From the NCBI RefSeq assembly GCF_003265705.1, contig NW_020313157.1:2649570-2713569 (forward strand): 64,000 bases of DNA, written 5' to 3'. The notes beneath the pieces were generated by a model. That model made no database searches. It worked only from the letters and a program-made list of their open reading frames with translations, and was not told the origin of the DNA. A program made the translations under genes and the position numbers. Positions 26,101 to 34,969 of the stretch are shown here, piece after piece; the stretch's first letter is position 1; each line of letters begins with the position of its first letter. This DNA comes from Callorhinus ursinus. Its lineage: Eukaryota; Chordata; Mammalia; Carnivora; Otariidae.

Positions 26101-28121
26101 CACATGCCCAGAACTGAGTAAACGATGCAAGACCTCAGAAACAAGCACACCGAGCTCCCGGCCCCATGGGCAGGCAACACTCCAACGGGGAGACCCACCA
26201 AACCTCAGCTCCCCGCGGCCCCGGGGTCTGGGCACCAATCACAGGCTTCTAAACCCCAGCAACCCCAGGCTGCTGCTTCCCGGAAGCAGGGGCTCAGATG
26301 CCCACCCACTACGGCCCATTTAAGAGGCTTCTTGTTGCTTTTGTTTTTACTCGAAGTGTAACAACTGAAGCTCAGAAAATACAGTTTATTTATGCAGCTA
26401 TTCCAATGATAAAATCTGAACCCAGTTAACAAGAGCAGAAGCACAGAACTAGTTCTCATCTGTGAATGGCACAGGAAACACGGGGAAGCTGAACGGGAAC
26501 CCAGTGGAGCCGCACCACGCTCGTGATGATGGTGTGGGTCTCGGAGCAGGAAGGTGAACTGCCAGTGTGCAGGAGCCCCTTCTCCCCACCCTCCATCCTA
26601 CTGCCGCAGGGCTCAGCACAAGCTCACTCCCTTGGACAGGGATGGCCCAGAGACCCAGAATGCCCCTGGTGATAGAGACTGTCCTCTCTCATCTGCAACA
26701 CCAGCCTCGGCTCTCTCCTTCAGATGCCAAAGACATCAGTCAGCAAGGCCCTACCTACTCTGTAAAGGGTAAACCCCAACACAAGTGCTCACGAGATGTT
26801 CCTAGACGGCCGGCAACACCAAAGTACACACCAAAAGTCTTGCACGCGCCTTGGGTGGCTCCATCACATGGCAGGAGGCCCAGGAGTCGTCAGACCCCGC
26901 CCGACACACCGAGGGATAAGATGCAGCCCAGTCTGAGCGGCCCATACACTAGGGAGATGGGGTTGGTTTCCTTCCGGGCCTATTGCACAAGCATTTGTTA
27001 AGTGCCTACTGCACACCAGGCTCGGATGCTGCGCGACAAAAGGCTCAGTCTGATTTCTAGTTCCTCCACCAGAGGACAAAAGTTTGGTGTCACAAGGATA
27101 AGGCAAGGCTCCCATAAGATAAAGGAGGTGAAAACATTCGGAAAGCACACGCACACACACAAGGTTTAGGCCTGGGGCGTATCTCCCCTCCACTCCGTCC
27201 CCTCCCTGGGTTGGTAGGTCACATGTCTGATTGCCTCCCCTTCCGACACTTTTCCTGGGTGACCCGGTCCCAGCACGACCTCCCTCAAACACCAGCACAG
27301 GGCAGACAGCATCGCTCTGAGACACACAATTAACAGTAATAATCTCAGTAGGAGGTTTGACGGTGGCAGCAGCTGCCCACAGCCAGGTACTCCACATGGG
27401 CACCTGTTACACTCCGGACCCTCTCCTGCATGTCTGCACCTCCTCTGTACGGGCTCAGCCGTGGTGTCCTCGCTCCTGCTCTGACCCTTGGCTGAAGACA
27501 GGCCAGCTGTGTGATCAGGGCAACGGAGTACAGAAATAAACCCTCACCGTTTATGGTGAACTCATTTTTTACAAGGGTGCAGAGGCAGCTGGATGGGACA
27601 AGAATAGTCTTTACAACAAATGATAATGAAATAATATCCATATGCAAAAAAAAAGACCTCATAGTTTTACCTGGAACTACACATGAAAACATTACCTCAA
27701 TATGGATCACAGTGCTTGCTTCAGCAGCACATATGTAAATTGGAACCAAATGGACCACAGACCCAAACACATGAGCTGAAACTGTAAAACTTCTGAGGAA
27801 AAAAACAGAAAATCTTTGTTACCTTGGCCTAGGCAAAGATCTCCTAGATATAACTCCAAAAACACTAACCACTAAAAAATTGATAAATTGAACTTAACCA
27901 AAATTTAAAAACTTTTGATCCTCAGAAGACACCATTAAGAAAAATGAAGACAAGTCACAGACTAGGAAAAAATATTACCAAGTCAGAGCTGATAAAGGAA
28001 TTGTGTCACTGTACCCAGAATAAGGAACTGTTACAACTCAGTAAGAAGACAAACAATCCAATCTTTAAAAAATGAACAAAAGACAAAAACAGACGTCTGG
28101 CACGTGTGCTCAGGCTGCAGG

Positions 28122-28159
<38 letters not shown>

Positions 28160-31100
28160 GTATACAAATGGCTAATAAGCACGTGAAAAGATGTTTCACA
28201 TCAATCAGGGAAATGCAAATCAAAACCACAATGAGATACCACCTCACACCCACAAGCCCACAAGGATGGTTATAATGAAAAAGGCAGACAAAGGAGCGCC
28301 TGGCTGACTCAGTCAGTACAGCACACGGCTCTTAATCTCAGGGTTATGAGTTCAAGCCCCACATTGGGCGTAGAGCTTATTAAAAAAAAAAAAAAAGGTA
28401 GACAATAATAAGTGTTGACGAGGATGTGGAGCACCCGAACCCTCACACACTGCTGATGGGAACGTAAAATGAAACAGTCACTATGCAAACAGTCTGGCAG
28501 TTCATCAAAAGGTCAAACATAGAGTCACCATCTGACCCAGCAATTCCTCTCCTAGGTGTATACTAAAGAGAATTGAAAAGAGCCATACAAACGTTCAATG
28601 TTCATAGCAACATTATTCATTATAGCCAAAAAGTGGAAACAACCCAAATGTTAACTGGTAAATAAATAAAATGTATGGTATCTGTACAATAAGGTACAGA
28701 CATCTGTTACAACATGGATGAGCTTCAAAGAAATTGTTCCAAGCGCAAGGAGCCAGACATAAGAGAGACTACATGTTGAATGATTCCTTTTATATAAAGT
28801 GTCCAGAAAGGGCACATTTTAAGACAGAAAGCAGATCAGAGTAATGGGGTGGGGGTCAGGTGGGGTCACAGACTGACTGCAAACAGACACAAGGAAACTT
28901 TGGAGGGTGCTGGAAATGTCTAAAACCTGATTGTGGTGATGGTTGCACAGTTCTATACATTTACTGAAAGTCAACAAATCATATGTTTACAATGGATGCG
29001 TTGTATGGCACACAATTTATACCTCAATAAAGCCACTTAAAAAGTAAAATGAATAAATACAATGAAAACAAGGCAAATGTTATTAAATTTGAACTAGGAA
29101 CCTTTGCAGTACATGCTGAAAGTTCCACAAGCAAAAGAAAGAGATCTTAAAAGTTCTCAACACCAAAAAAAAAAAAAAAAAAAAAGTGTAGAGATGAGGG
29201 TGTTAACTCACCCTATATTGTGGTGATCATCTTCCCATGTGTACACATATCAAATCATTAGGGTATACACATTAAACTTGCACAACATTACATGTCAATT
29301 ATGTCTCAATAAAGCTGAAAGGGATCTGACAGTATTATATATGTGTTAAAAAATATTAACATCCAATCATTTTCCTCTGCTTGATATTATCAACAAAATT
29401 AACAGACCTGAAAAGATAACTTTCTCACCAAGTGTTAGAAGGGTCCATGGGGCCATCCCTTAAAAATCATCTGGAACTCCCCTGGGGTCCCCAGTCCACC
29501 CTTGGGGAAACATAGGAAAGTACTGCTAAGGTCATTTCTCAGACTCACCCTCCTCCCTGAGCATGGCGGCCCGAGGGACAAGGAATCTGAGGGGACAGCT
29601 TTCAGGCTGGACAAGTCCAGGAGAGCACTGTTGTGGTGCTCTAAGGTAGCCTATGACATTCATCTTGGGTGACAGACCCAATCGATTAGTTGTGGCTGAC
29701 CAGGGTGTTTATTAATGGATTCTGAAACCAAGTCCAAGCTTGGTGACAAAGAGTGTCCTGAATGATTAGCAAGGTCTACCACACAGAATCTGAAAGTGGT
29801 GTTATAAAGGCCTGTATTTGTGGTTTCGTCCAAACACCCAAGTGAAGGGACATCAAGTGTGTCCTAGCCCCAGGTTATACAGGAAATGCCACATAAAACT
29901 TTGGTATCTCTGCCATGCCACTGCTAGCAGCTATTAGGGTCTGAATTGGCCAGCTGATTTCCTTTTTAAGCCATTATAACAATTAATTAATATTTTATGA
30001 GGACTTCCGGTGCCAGGCACTATTCTGAGCACTGTTCAAGGATCAACCTATCGTACAGATGAGGAAACTGTGACCCAGGGGGAAGAGCAACTTGCCTAGC
30101 GTCACTCAGCCAAAGACAGGATGGAAGAACATCAGAGATGGAAGAGGATGAATTCAAACAACTGCTTCAATCACATCTGGGGATGTCAGCCCACTGGCCT
30201 CCAGGGGATCCCCACACCAGGCTGGGCTGCCCTGCACTTGTGCCTGGGACACAAGCAGGCAACAGTGCCTTCTGCCCACTCTGTTCCAAAAACTGTGCTA
30301 GTCTCCGCCCCTCTATTTTCCCAGACACTCTCCCTCTTGGGCTTCCAAAATCAGGGCAAAGCAGTTCTCAAATATGAGTGGACATCAGACTCACTTGAGA
30401 AATGGGTTTAAATGCAGCTTCCCAGGCCCCAGCAGGTCTGAGGCAGGGCCTGGGAAATGCGCCTTTAACAAGCTTCTCCACTAGTGGCAGTGGGTGCTCC
30501 TGGACTACACTGGAAGGAAACTTGGCCTGGTGGGTGTCCCAGGGCCAACTGTGAGGTCTAGGAGACCACCATAACAGATCAGATTCTTCAGAAGCCAGGA
30601 TCAGGAGACCCAACCTCAAAGTCCCCCTCATGTCCAAATTCTCTGTCCTTTTTCTTTTCTTTCCACGACAAATGACCCCCATGAGGAGATGGAGAGGGAG
30701 GAACCCAAGCTGAAGTTCTGGGTCAGGCCACACTCTTTAGGGGCACCAAAACAGAGTGGGAACAAGTCGACTGGGAGTCCGATCTGTGGTCCTCCTCCCA
30801 GAGGCACTTCCATCCAGCTCTTAGACCTTGGAAAAGTCACTTCCTCACTAGTGTCTCAGGTCTCCCTGCCACAAAAAAAGAGACCAGGGAACCAGGTAGG
30901 TCCCCTCCAACCAGTCTCCTGTTTTCCAGCAAGGACCCCATTGATCACAATCTCCTTGGGCCCAACGTCACTGCCCCTACCCACCCACCCACCCACCATT
31001 CACAGGCACCAGAAGGTCACCAGAAAGCTCAGCTTCTGTCCAGATGGCGAGTGTTCAGTACCACGGGCCGGGTCGTCACACTAAGCCACCAAAGAAAGCC

Positions 31101-31601
31101 AAAACTGGCGATGGTGTGATGTCAGTCCTTTGACAATGACCACTTTGTAAGCACAAGCGAAGCGCCGGGTACCGTGCTAACCCCTCGCCAGCGTCGAGCC
31201 ACGAACCTCACCCCCGCCCTGGGGTTTCCTACTCAGTCTCCCCTGTGTGCGGACCAGGAAGCTGAGGCGCGCACGGGCGAAGTGACTGACCCAAGGTCAC
31301 CCCGCCGGGACCGGGCAGGCAGCCCGGGGCCCCACCCACGGTCTGAGTGGAGGTCGCGCGGAGCCCCAGACCGGGAGACGCAAGGAGGGCCGCGGGCCGA
31401 GCAGAGCCCACCGCACCCTCTGCGCGGCGCACCGCGCGGGCGCGCCCTGCCCACCCCGCGTTCCGGCCCAGGCCTCGCCCTGCTGCGCGCCCGGGGCCGC
31501 GCCGGCCGCTCACCGGACTTCGGCGGGTAGCGATAGGCCGAGTTCGCCTGGATGTCGATGTCCTCCACACCCGCGATGCGGCGGCTCAGAATGGAGCCCA
31601 T
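5071..31601 (-). CDS. MGRN1: MGRN1, mahogunin RING finger 1 (E3 ubiquitin ligase), coding exons 1-5, partial
   Basis: Five exons (31601-31514, 10120-10002, 8530-8442, 7794-7648, 5188-5071) join in phase to give 187 residues matching the mahogunin N-terminus. The protein is a RING-type E3 ubiquitin ligase known for its role in pigment signalling, endosomal sorting (TSG101) and neurodegeneration in mice. Visible here are the start MGSILSRR, which fits an N-myristoylation signal (Gly2, Ser6), the segment with FASHFF and [18 protein letters not shown], and the conserved beta-rich domain with [15 protein letters not shown] and [11 protein letters not shown]. The RING finger and C-terminal tail are missing because the gene runs off the left edge. 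All introns have AG acceptors and GT donors. Intron 1 is 21.4 kb and holds most of the repeats. The start codon lies in a GC-rich island. Identity is recognised from the protein; residue-level comparison by alignment was not possible here. Confidence 0.97.
5189..7647. other. MGRN1 intron 4
   Basis: 2.46 kb of mostly single-copy sequence. A 298-codon open frame at 6333-7229 (plus strand) lies here; it has low-complexity composition and no family features, so I do not call a gene. Old LINE-like sequence may be present near 5760-5900. Confidence 0.5.
7648..7794 (-). CDS. MGRN1: MGRN1 exon 4
   Basis: 147 bases, completing codon 99 and running to residue 147 plus two bases. Acceptor CCGGGCAG, donor GTGAGT. 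Contains the strongly conserved stretches [19 protein letters not shown] and [11 protein letters not shown]. Its first part ([11 protein letters not shown]) is an acidic, serine-rich linker. Confidence 0.97.
8055..8255 (-). mobile_element. MER5A-type hAT-Charlie element in MGRN1 intron 3
   Basis: Reverse complement of MER5A-like sequence, with GTCCTGTGCACTGCAGGGTG and CCGGTTGAGAAGCCCTGG. Confidence 0.65.
8442..8530 (-). CDS. MGRN1: MGRN1 exon 3
   Basis: 89 bases, residues 70-98 plus two bases. Acceptor CCTTCTAG, donor GTAAGT. Begins [15 protein letters not shown] and ends RKDSLRLV. Confidence 0.97.
8531..10001. other. MGRN1 intron 2
   Basis: Contains a MIR 3' end near 9625-9685 (CCTAGGCACACAGCAGGTGC, GAATAAATGGA) and the CA repeat below; otherwise nothing recognised. 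Confidence 0.55.
9840..9867. repeat. (CA)n microsatellite
   Basis: About 14 CA units in MGRN1 intron 2, 135 bases from exon 2. Confidence 0.95.
10002..10120 (-). CDS. MGRN1: MGRN1 exon 2
   Basis: 119 bases, residues 30-69. Acceptor CAACCAG precedes 10120 and donor GTGGGT follows 10002. Encodes the block with [15 protein letters not shown] and ends GNRPVQ in phase 0. Confidence 0.97.
10766..10951 (+). mobile_element. CAN SINE in the L1
   Basis: Flanked by AAAGAAAGCCAACTA at 10751-10765 and 10952-10966. Confidence 0.95.
11687..11870 (+). mobile_element. CAN SINE in the L1
   Basis: Partly deleted head (GGTCATAATCCCAGCCCC) and normal tail; flanks share AGAAAAAATC-like sequence. Confidence 0.9.
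12373..12560 (+). mobile_element. CAN SINE in the L1
   Basis: Flanked by AAAAAATATGAAGTATC (12356-12372) and AAAAAATATGAAATATC (12561-12577). Confidence 0.93.
12819..12992 (+). mobile_element. CAN SINE in the L1, internally deleted
   Basis: About 35 bases are missing from the tRNA-like part (GGTGGCTCAGG joins TCTTGATCCC). Confidence 0.9.
13044..13235 (+). mobile_element. CAN SINE in the L1
   Basis: Flanked by AAATAGAAGAG at 13033-13043 and 13236-13246. Confidence 0.93.
13987..14184 (-). mobile_element. CAN SINE in the L1, reverse, 'GTCAGAGGGAG' subtype
   Basis: Reverse copy from TTTTTTTTAAAGATT to GAACCACCCAGGCGCCC; flanks AAGAGAATTTTT and AAGAGAAATTTTT. Confidence 0.93.
15314..15511 (+). 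mobile_element. CAN SINE in the L1
   Basis: Flanked by AACAACAGGTGTT (15301-15313) and AAAACAGGTGTT (from about 15512). Confidence 0.93.
16400..16555 (+). mobile_element. Old interspersed repeat, 3' part, family not assigned
   Basis: Carries the widespread mammalian phrase ACTCCCAGCCTCCAGAACTG, then GAATAAACTCTGTTG and AGTAGCCACAGGACACTAAC. Related copies at 19355-19475 and 54490-54895. Confidence 0.6.
16560..17905. other. MGRN1 intron 1 segment, no recognised feature
   Basis: Open frames here (for example 17314-17847) have no family resemblance, no splice logic, and lie opposite to MGRN1. Confidence 0.5.
17908..18124 (-). mobile_element. CAN SINE, reverse, with a tandem duplication
   Basis: The segment AAGCTTTTATTTATTTATTT GACA occurs twice in a row (about 17916-17963), then a normal reverse SINE body follows to CGCCCCGGCGCCCC. 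Confidence 0.92.
18125..19350. other. MGRN1 intron 1 segment
   Basis: Short GT-rich tract near 18176-18255. A 216-codon open frame (18189-18839) is not supported by any family feature. Confidence 0.45.
19355..19475 (+). mobile_element. Old interspersed repeat, 5' part, family not assigned
   Basis: GTTCATGTTTCCTCCAAATT and GGGGCCTTTGGGCAG-like phrases are the usual start of the same repeat class seen at 16400 and 54490. Confidence 0.5.
19965..20040 (-). mobile_element. MIR fragment
   Basis: GAGGAAATGGGAGGCACAGA and GGTCATGTGACCTGCTCAAG match the MIR core in reverse. Confidence 0.6.
20165..20700. mobile_element. Old interspersed repeat, possibly LTR-derived
   Basis: Contains GCTAGAGCAGCTCACAAAAC, TTTATTATAAAAGGATAGGA and TTTTGGGTTTGCATGGAGG, phrases of a known ancient mammalian repeat that I cannot name with certainty. 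Confidence 0.45.
20741..20929 (+). mobile_element. CAN SINE with a 20-base target-site duplication
   Basis: Flanked by AAGACTCTGATTTCACTTCT at 20721-20740 and 20930-20949, perfectly conserved, so the insertion is fairly recent. Confidence 0.97.
21029..21223 (-). mobile_element. CAN SINE, reverse
   Basis: TTTTTTTTAAAGATTTTATT to GGCCACCCAGGCACCCC. Confidence 0.93.
21288..21305. repeat. Poly(C) tract
   Basis: A run of C interrupted by one G near its end, directly after reverse-SINE flanking sequence. Confidence 0.85.
21700..21790 (+). mobile_element. MIR fragment
   Basis: AACCTCTGTGGGCCTCAGTG, then CCCATCTGCAACATGGAGG matches the MIR core. Confidence 0.6.
22320..23185 (+). mobile_element. 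Old L1 3' part, split by a SINE
   Basis: ORF2 3' and 3'UTR phrases (ATAGACACCTCACAAAAAG, GGTGGCTGCCCGGGGCTGG, GAACTGCACACTTGAAACGG) on both sides of the SINE at 22519. Confidence 0.75.
22519..22721 (+). mobile_element. CAN SINE with target-site duplication
   Basis: Flanked by AAAACTCCATGAGCTT at 22503-22518 and 22722-22737. Confidence 0.96.
23191..23377 (+). mobile_element. CAN SINE with target-site duplication
   Basis: Flanked by AAAAACACGG at 23181-23190 and 23378-23387; body has a small deletion. Confidence 0.93.
23388..23845 (+). mobile_element. Old L1-like sequence
   Basis: Phrases such as CCAAACTGGAAATGTGCCCA and AACGGATGAAGACACAGC resemble a heavily diverged L1 3' region. Confidence 0.5.
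23846..24530 (-). mobile_element. Tigger-like DNA transposon relic, split by a SINE
   Basis: Begins TACAGTCCCCGACTTACAAT. It contains TTTTGCCTACCTGTAGGCTA and resumes after the SINE with GATGCATTTTCAACTTCTAG and CTTACGATGGATTTATG. Same family as 1423-1880, opposite direction. Confidence 0.7.
24250..24435 (+). mobile_element. CAN SINE in the Tigger-like relic
   Basis: GGGCACCTGGGTGGCTCAG to AAGCTTAAAAAAAAAA; flanks share GTTCA.TA.G. Confidence 0.93.
24531..27540. other. MGRN1 intron 1 segment
   Basis: Mostly single-copy. MIR-like pieces near 25510-25620 (reverse) and 26985-27110 (CATTTGTTAAGTGCCTACTG, ACACCAGGCTCGG). No gene recognised. Confidence 0.5.
27712..27746 (+). pseudogene. U6 snRNA 5' fragment inserted in an L1
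   Basis: 35 bases match the start of U6 snRNA (GTGCTTGCTTCAGCAGCACA, then ATTGGAAC) with the CpG sites decayed to TG/CA and small deletions. L1 ORF2 sequence continues on both sides, and a near-repeat of L1 sequence flanks the fragment (CAATATGGATCACA at 27698-27711 and CAAATGGACCACA at 27747-27759). This fits a 3'-truncated, tailless U6 insertion with a decayed target-site duplication. Non-functional. Confidence 0.8.
28121..28160. repeat. (CT)n(CA)n microsatellite
   Basis: About 12 CT units followed by about 7 CA units in the L1. Confidence 0.9.
28292..28394 (+). mobile_element. Short tRNA-only type carnivore SINE
   Basis: Head plus GAGTTCAAGCCCCACATTGG and CGTAGAGCTTATT then poly(A), lacking the CT-rich part. 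Flanks AAGGCAGACAA and AAGGTAGACAA. Confidence 0.9.
29075..29345 (+). mobile_element. L1 3' UTR fragment with A run
   Basis: TATTGTGGTGATCATCTTCC, TACATGTCAATTATGTCTC and AATAAAGCTG are typical of L1 3' ends; an A22-type run precedes it near 29165. Confidence 0.7.
29346..31140. other. MGRN1 intron 1 segment, partly old repeats
   Basis: MIR at about 29990-30115 (GGTGCCAGGCACTATTCTGA, GATGAGGAAACTGTGACCC). A MER20-type DNA transposon piece lies at about 30385-30515 (GGCAGGGCCTGGGAAATGCG). Otherwise unremarkable. Confidence 0.55.
31145..31310 (-). mobile_element. MIR fragment in MGRN1 intron 1 near exon 1
   Basis: Core phrases GACCAGGAAGCTGAGGCGCG and AGTGACTGACCCAAGGTCAC, unusually GC-rich because it lies at the island edge. 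Confidence 0.6.
31514..31601 (-). CDS. MGRN1: MGRN1 exon 1 (coding part)
   Basis: Codes residues 1-29 plus one base. Start ATG at 31601; donor GTGAGC begins at 31513. Contains [11 protein letters not shown] and ends YRYPPKS. It sits inside a GC-rich island, so the transcription start should be a short way to the right. Confidence 0.97.
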
Positions 31602-31856
31602 GGTGCGCGGCGGGCCGGGCCGGGCCGGGGCCGGGACGCGGGCGGCGGCGGCGTCCTCACGCGGACATGGCCCTGACCAGGCCACACGAACACCCGCCCA
31701 CGACCGCGGGCACCCCGGCCTCCAAACCCCAACCCCCAGCTCGGCCGGGACCCGACGCCACAGCGGCCCTCCGCCCCCCGGGCACGAGGCACTCGGGAAA
31801 TGGAGTCCCCTCGCCGCCGAAGCCGACGGGCTGCGGCGCAGGAAGCCCACCAAAGA

Positions 31857-31875
31857 ACCACATGTCCCAGGATGC
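31857..31875 (+). promoter_or_regulatory. ZNF143/THAP11-type motif upstream of MGRN1
   Basis: ACCACATGTCCCAGGATGC is a slightly decayed ZNF143-type site about 260 bases upstream of the MGRN1 start codon (minus-strand gene). Confidence 0.55.
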
Positions 31876-31880
31876 CCTTC

Positions 31881-32785
31881 GCCGCGGCCCTGTGAAGATG
31901 CTGAACGGGACTCCGGGACAAACCAAATGGACCTGAATCCAGAGGGGAGGAACCATCACGCACACCACAAACTGACTTTTCCTCTGCATTGCAAACACGT
32001 CACTAACATCCTAACTCTTTAGTCTCCTGATAATCTGTTCGTATATAGATTCTTATAGGAACCCAGCGCCTTCCATTTACCCCCTCTCTAAAATATCTCC
32101 CTGAGCCACGATGGTTCTCCCCACTTCCCAGGGTCGATCTCCTGCCCCGTCCAGAAGAGGGCACACCTTTACCTGCCACCCGGCAATAGCTGGGATGGAA
32201 CCCAAGCCGACTAGGAGTTGGGGTTCACAGGAGAAGCTAAACACTTCTTTTAGCCTTTTCCACAACTCAAGGCTTCTCTTTGGCTCCACGTCCAGAACAA
32301 TTACTTTGAAGACATAATTTTACAGCCCCACAGACCTCTCCCCATTTTACATATAGAGAAACTGAGGCACAAGGGATGGCTGCATATGAGGTGCTGAAGG
32401 CATGTTTAAAAAATTGGTCATGATTAAAGGCTTGCAGGTTGCAATGTATTTTCGTGACTCTTGATTCACATAAAATTCTGTAAGCAGGCCAAGTGGAGAT
32501 TGTTCTCACCTACTCTTCAGTTGAGAAACTGGGGTTCCAAGAAGAAAGTGGCTTCCCAAGGCAAGCCTGCTCCACCAGGAAAGCAGCTGGGGACGGCGCA
32601 GCTGGCAAAGGGTCTCAAATGGTAAATGCACCCCATTCCACATTAAAACGAGTCCTGCCCCTTGGGAGGCCAGAGTCCAGAATACAACCTTCTATTGTCA
32701 GGGAACCTGGGAAGCCAAAATTAATAAAAAAGGTGAAAGATTTATGTGCTTATGAGTAGAGTCCAGGTCTTGGAGGGGCCTGATT
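31881..32785. other. Intergenic between MGRN1 and UBALD1
   Basis: Single-copy with a MIR piece at about 32330-32385 (CATTTTACATATAGAGAAAC, TGAGGCACAAGGG). No gene seen. Confidence 0.5.
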
Positions 32786-32794
32786 AAATCTCTG

Positions 32795-33195
32795 CTTTAC
32801 AATTAAGATTCCCATTTACTGAGAACCTACTATGTGCCAGACATCGTGTTAAGACATAGTCTCTCATTTAACTTTTTTTTTTTAAGATTTTATTTGACAG
32901 AGACACAGCGAGAGAGGGAACACAAGCAGGGGAAGTGGGAGAGGGAGAAGCAGGCTTCCCACAGGGAGCCCGATGTGGGGCTCAGTCCCAGGACCCTGGG
33001 ACCATGACCTGAGCCGAAGGCAGACGCTTAACAACTGAGCCACCCAGGTGCCCCCTCTCATTTAATTTTCTGATGTAGCTTTTATTTTCATTCCCAATTC
33101 ATGAAAAAAGGAAAGTGAAGCTGGAAGAAGTGAAGTACTCACTTAGGCTGCAGTAGATAAACAGTAATGAAGCTGAAACTTGTACCAGGCCACTC
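32795..33195 (-). mobile_element. MIR split by a SINE
   Basis: TTTACTGAGAACCTACTATG and TGCCAGACATCGTG before the SINE; AAAAGGAAAGTGAAGC-like core after it. Confidence 0.6.
32872..33054 (-). mobile_element. CAN SINE, reverse, in the MIR
   Basis: Flanked by CTCTCATTTAA at 32861-32871 and 33055-33065. Confidence 0.95.
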
Positions 33196-33197
33196 CT

Positions 33198-33394
33198 TTT
33201 TTTTTTTAAAAAAGATTTTATTTATTTGAGAGAGAGAGAATGAGAGATAGAGAGCACGAGAGGGAAGATGGTCAGAGGGAGAAGCAGACTCCCCGCTGAG
33301 CAGGGAGCCCGATGTGGGACTCGATCCCGGGACTCCAGGATCACAACCTGAGCCGAAGGCAGTCGCTTAACCAACTGAGCCACCCAGGCACCCC
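33198..33394 (-). mobile_element. CAN SINE, reverse, 'GTCAGAGGGAG' subtype
   Basis: Flanks share CCAGGCCACTCCTTTT (33185-33200 and from about 33395). Confidence 0.95.
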
Positions 33395-33839
33395 CAGGCC
33401 ACTCCTTTTACTGCCATACTCCCCTACCACCCCAGAAGCAGAAACATCCCGATGTGCTAAGTTTCATGTCTCTTGCCACCAGATGGGCCTGAAGACACAC
33501 CCCCCCACCACCGTGTGATCTTTCTTCCCTTATCTTTATTAAGTCACGTAACACTTGTGTGTATACACACATACATATACCAACACTGAATTCAATTTAC
33601 TGGCCTCCCTGATTGGTGGGGAGGCAAGGAGAGTAGGACAGACCCTGATGTTCTCATTGAAAAACAACCCTAGGAGCGTGTCCTTCCTATAGATCCTGGG
33701 CCAGGGCAGTCATTTCCATGGGCTGGATGTCTGATTAAACATTCCTCTTAATAGAGCTTTGGACTTGTTCTTTCTGTGCTTATCCATGCCCTGCTGGGAG
33801 ACAGGTCCTTTCTGATTTGTTACTAGTTCTACTGTCAAC

Positions 33840-34350
33840 ATCTGTGCTGATTCATTTATTTATTCAACAAATATTTATCATGCAGCTACTATGTAACAGG
33901 CAATGAGCCAGGCTACTAGCCAGGCAACTGGGATCAAATGGAAGAACCCTAGATGTGGAGCATGCAGGTTAGTGAGACACACTTAAAAGCTTAACAGGTA
34001 CACAAATACAAAATGTGGTGAGTGCTATAGGAGAATAGAGGTGCAATGAAATAATAAGGGAGACTTATTATTGATAGGGGTGTCAGGGAAGGCTTTTCTG
34101 GAGAGGTAACATTTAAGCCAGGATTTGAAATACAAATAAGAGCAAACCAGCAGGGGAGCAAACTCTAAGGAGGTAAGCCAGTTCAGGTTCCAAGCCAGGG
34201 AAACACTATATCCAAAGGCCCTGAGGCTTCAAGGAACTGAGTATGATCCAAGGGCTCAAAGGTCAGTGTGGTTAAATTCAAATTGGGGGGAGGGTATAGG
34301 AACAGAGGTCAAGAGGGAGGCAGTGGCCAGATCTCAAATCCTCTCAGTCA
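33840..34350 (+). mobile_element. L2 LINE 3' part
   Basis: TTATTCAACAAATATTTATC, GTGAGTGCTATAGGAGAATA, GGGAAGGCTTTTCTGGAGAG and CAAAGGCCCTGAGGC occur in L2 order. Confidence 0.75.
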
Positions 34351-34515
34351 GCCAGCACTGGTTCTTTTGAAACAGACACTAGGCACAGTTAATGGGTGAT
34401 GAGTCCTTGAGTCCAGACTTCTTCCTTCCTGAGCCTCCTTGCCTATTCATTCTTGTGCTCCCAGAATCAGGCACCCAATGATCTACGGAGTATTTGAAAG
34501 AATGGAGGTGGAAGG

Positions 34516-34630
34516 GTGCCTGGCTGACCCAGTCAGTGGAGCATGAGACTCTTGATCACAGAATTGTGGGGTTGAGCCCCACACTGGGTGTGGAGAGAAT
34601 TTAAAATCTTGGAAAAAAAAAAAAAGGAAA
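34516..34630 (+). mobile_element. Short tRNA-only type carnivore SINE
   Basis: GTGCCTGGCTGACCCAGTC to GAGAATTTAAAATCTTGG and A run. Flanks GAATGGAGGTGGAAGG and GGATGGAGGTGGGAAGG. Confidence 0.9.
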
Positions 34631-34745
34631 AGGAAAAAAGGATGGAGGTGGGAAGGAGGCCAGGGCAGGCTGGGAGACTTTAGCAGGGCACCCAACTTCC
34701 CAGAACTTCAGTTAAGATGTGGGCACTGCTAGAAATACCTTTTTG

Positions 34746-34966
34746 GGGCGCCTGGGTGGCTCAGTTGGTTAAGCGACTGCCTTCGGCTCAGGTCATGATC
34801 CCGGGGTCCTGGGATCGAGCCCCACATCGGGCTCCCGGCTCGGCGGGGAGCCTGCTTCTCCCTCTGACCTTCTCCCTTCTCATGCTGTTTCTCTCTCTCT
34901 CTCAAATAAAGAAAATCTTAAAAATAAATAAATAAATAAATAAAAAATCTTTTTAAAAAAATACCT
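34746..34966 (+). mobile_element. CAN SINE, 'CTCTGACC' subtype
   Basis: Flanks share AAATACCTTTTT; tail is AAAT-repeat rich. Confidence 0.95.
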
Positions 34967-34969
34967 TTT

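Larger units (their letters stand above)
27545..29060 (+). mobile_element. Old L1 (ORF2 3' part and 3' UTR) hosting a U6 fragment and a SINE
   Basis: L1 sequence from ATAGTCTTTACAACAAATG through AAAATCTTTGTTACCTTGG to the 3' end ACCTCAATAAAGCCACTTAA. Interrupted at 27712 by U6 and at 28292 by a short SINE; a (CT)n(CA)n tract lies at about 28121-28160. Confidence 0.85.
31300..31880. promoter_or_regulatory. GC-rich (CpG island-like) 5' end of MGRN1
   Basis: Very GC- and CpG-rich stretch covering MGRN1 exon 1, its donor and the presumed transcription start. Long open frames on both strands here reflect composition only. Confidence 0.75.
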
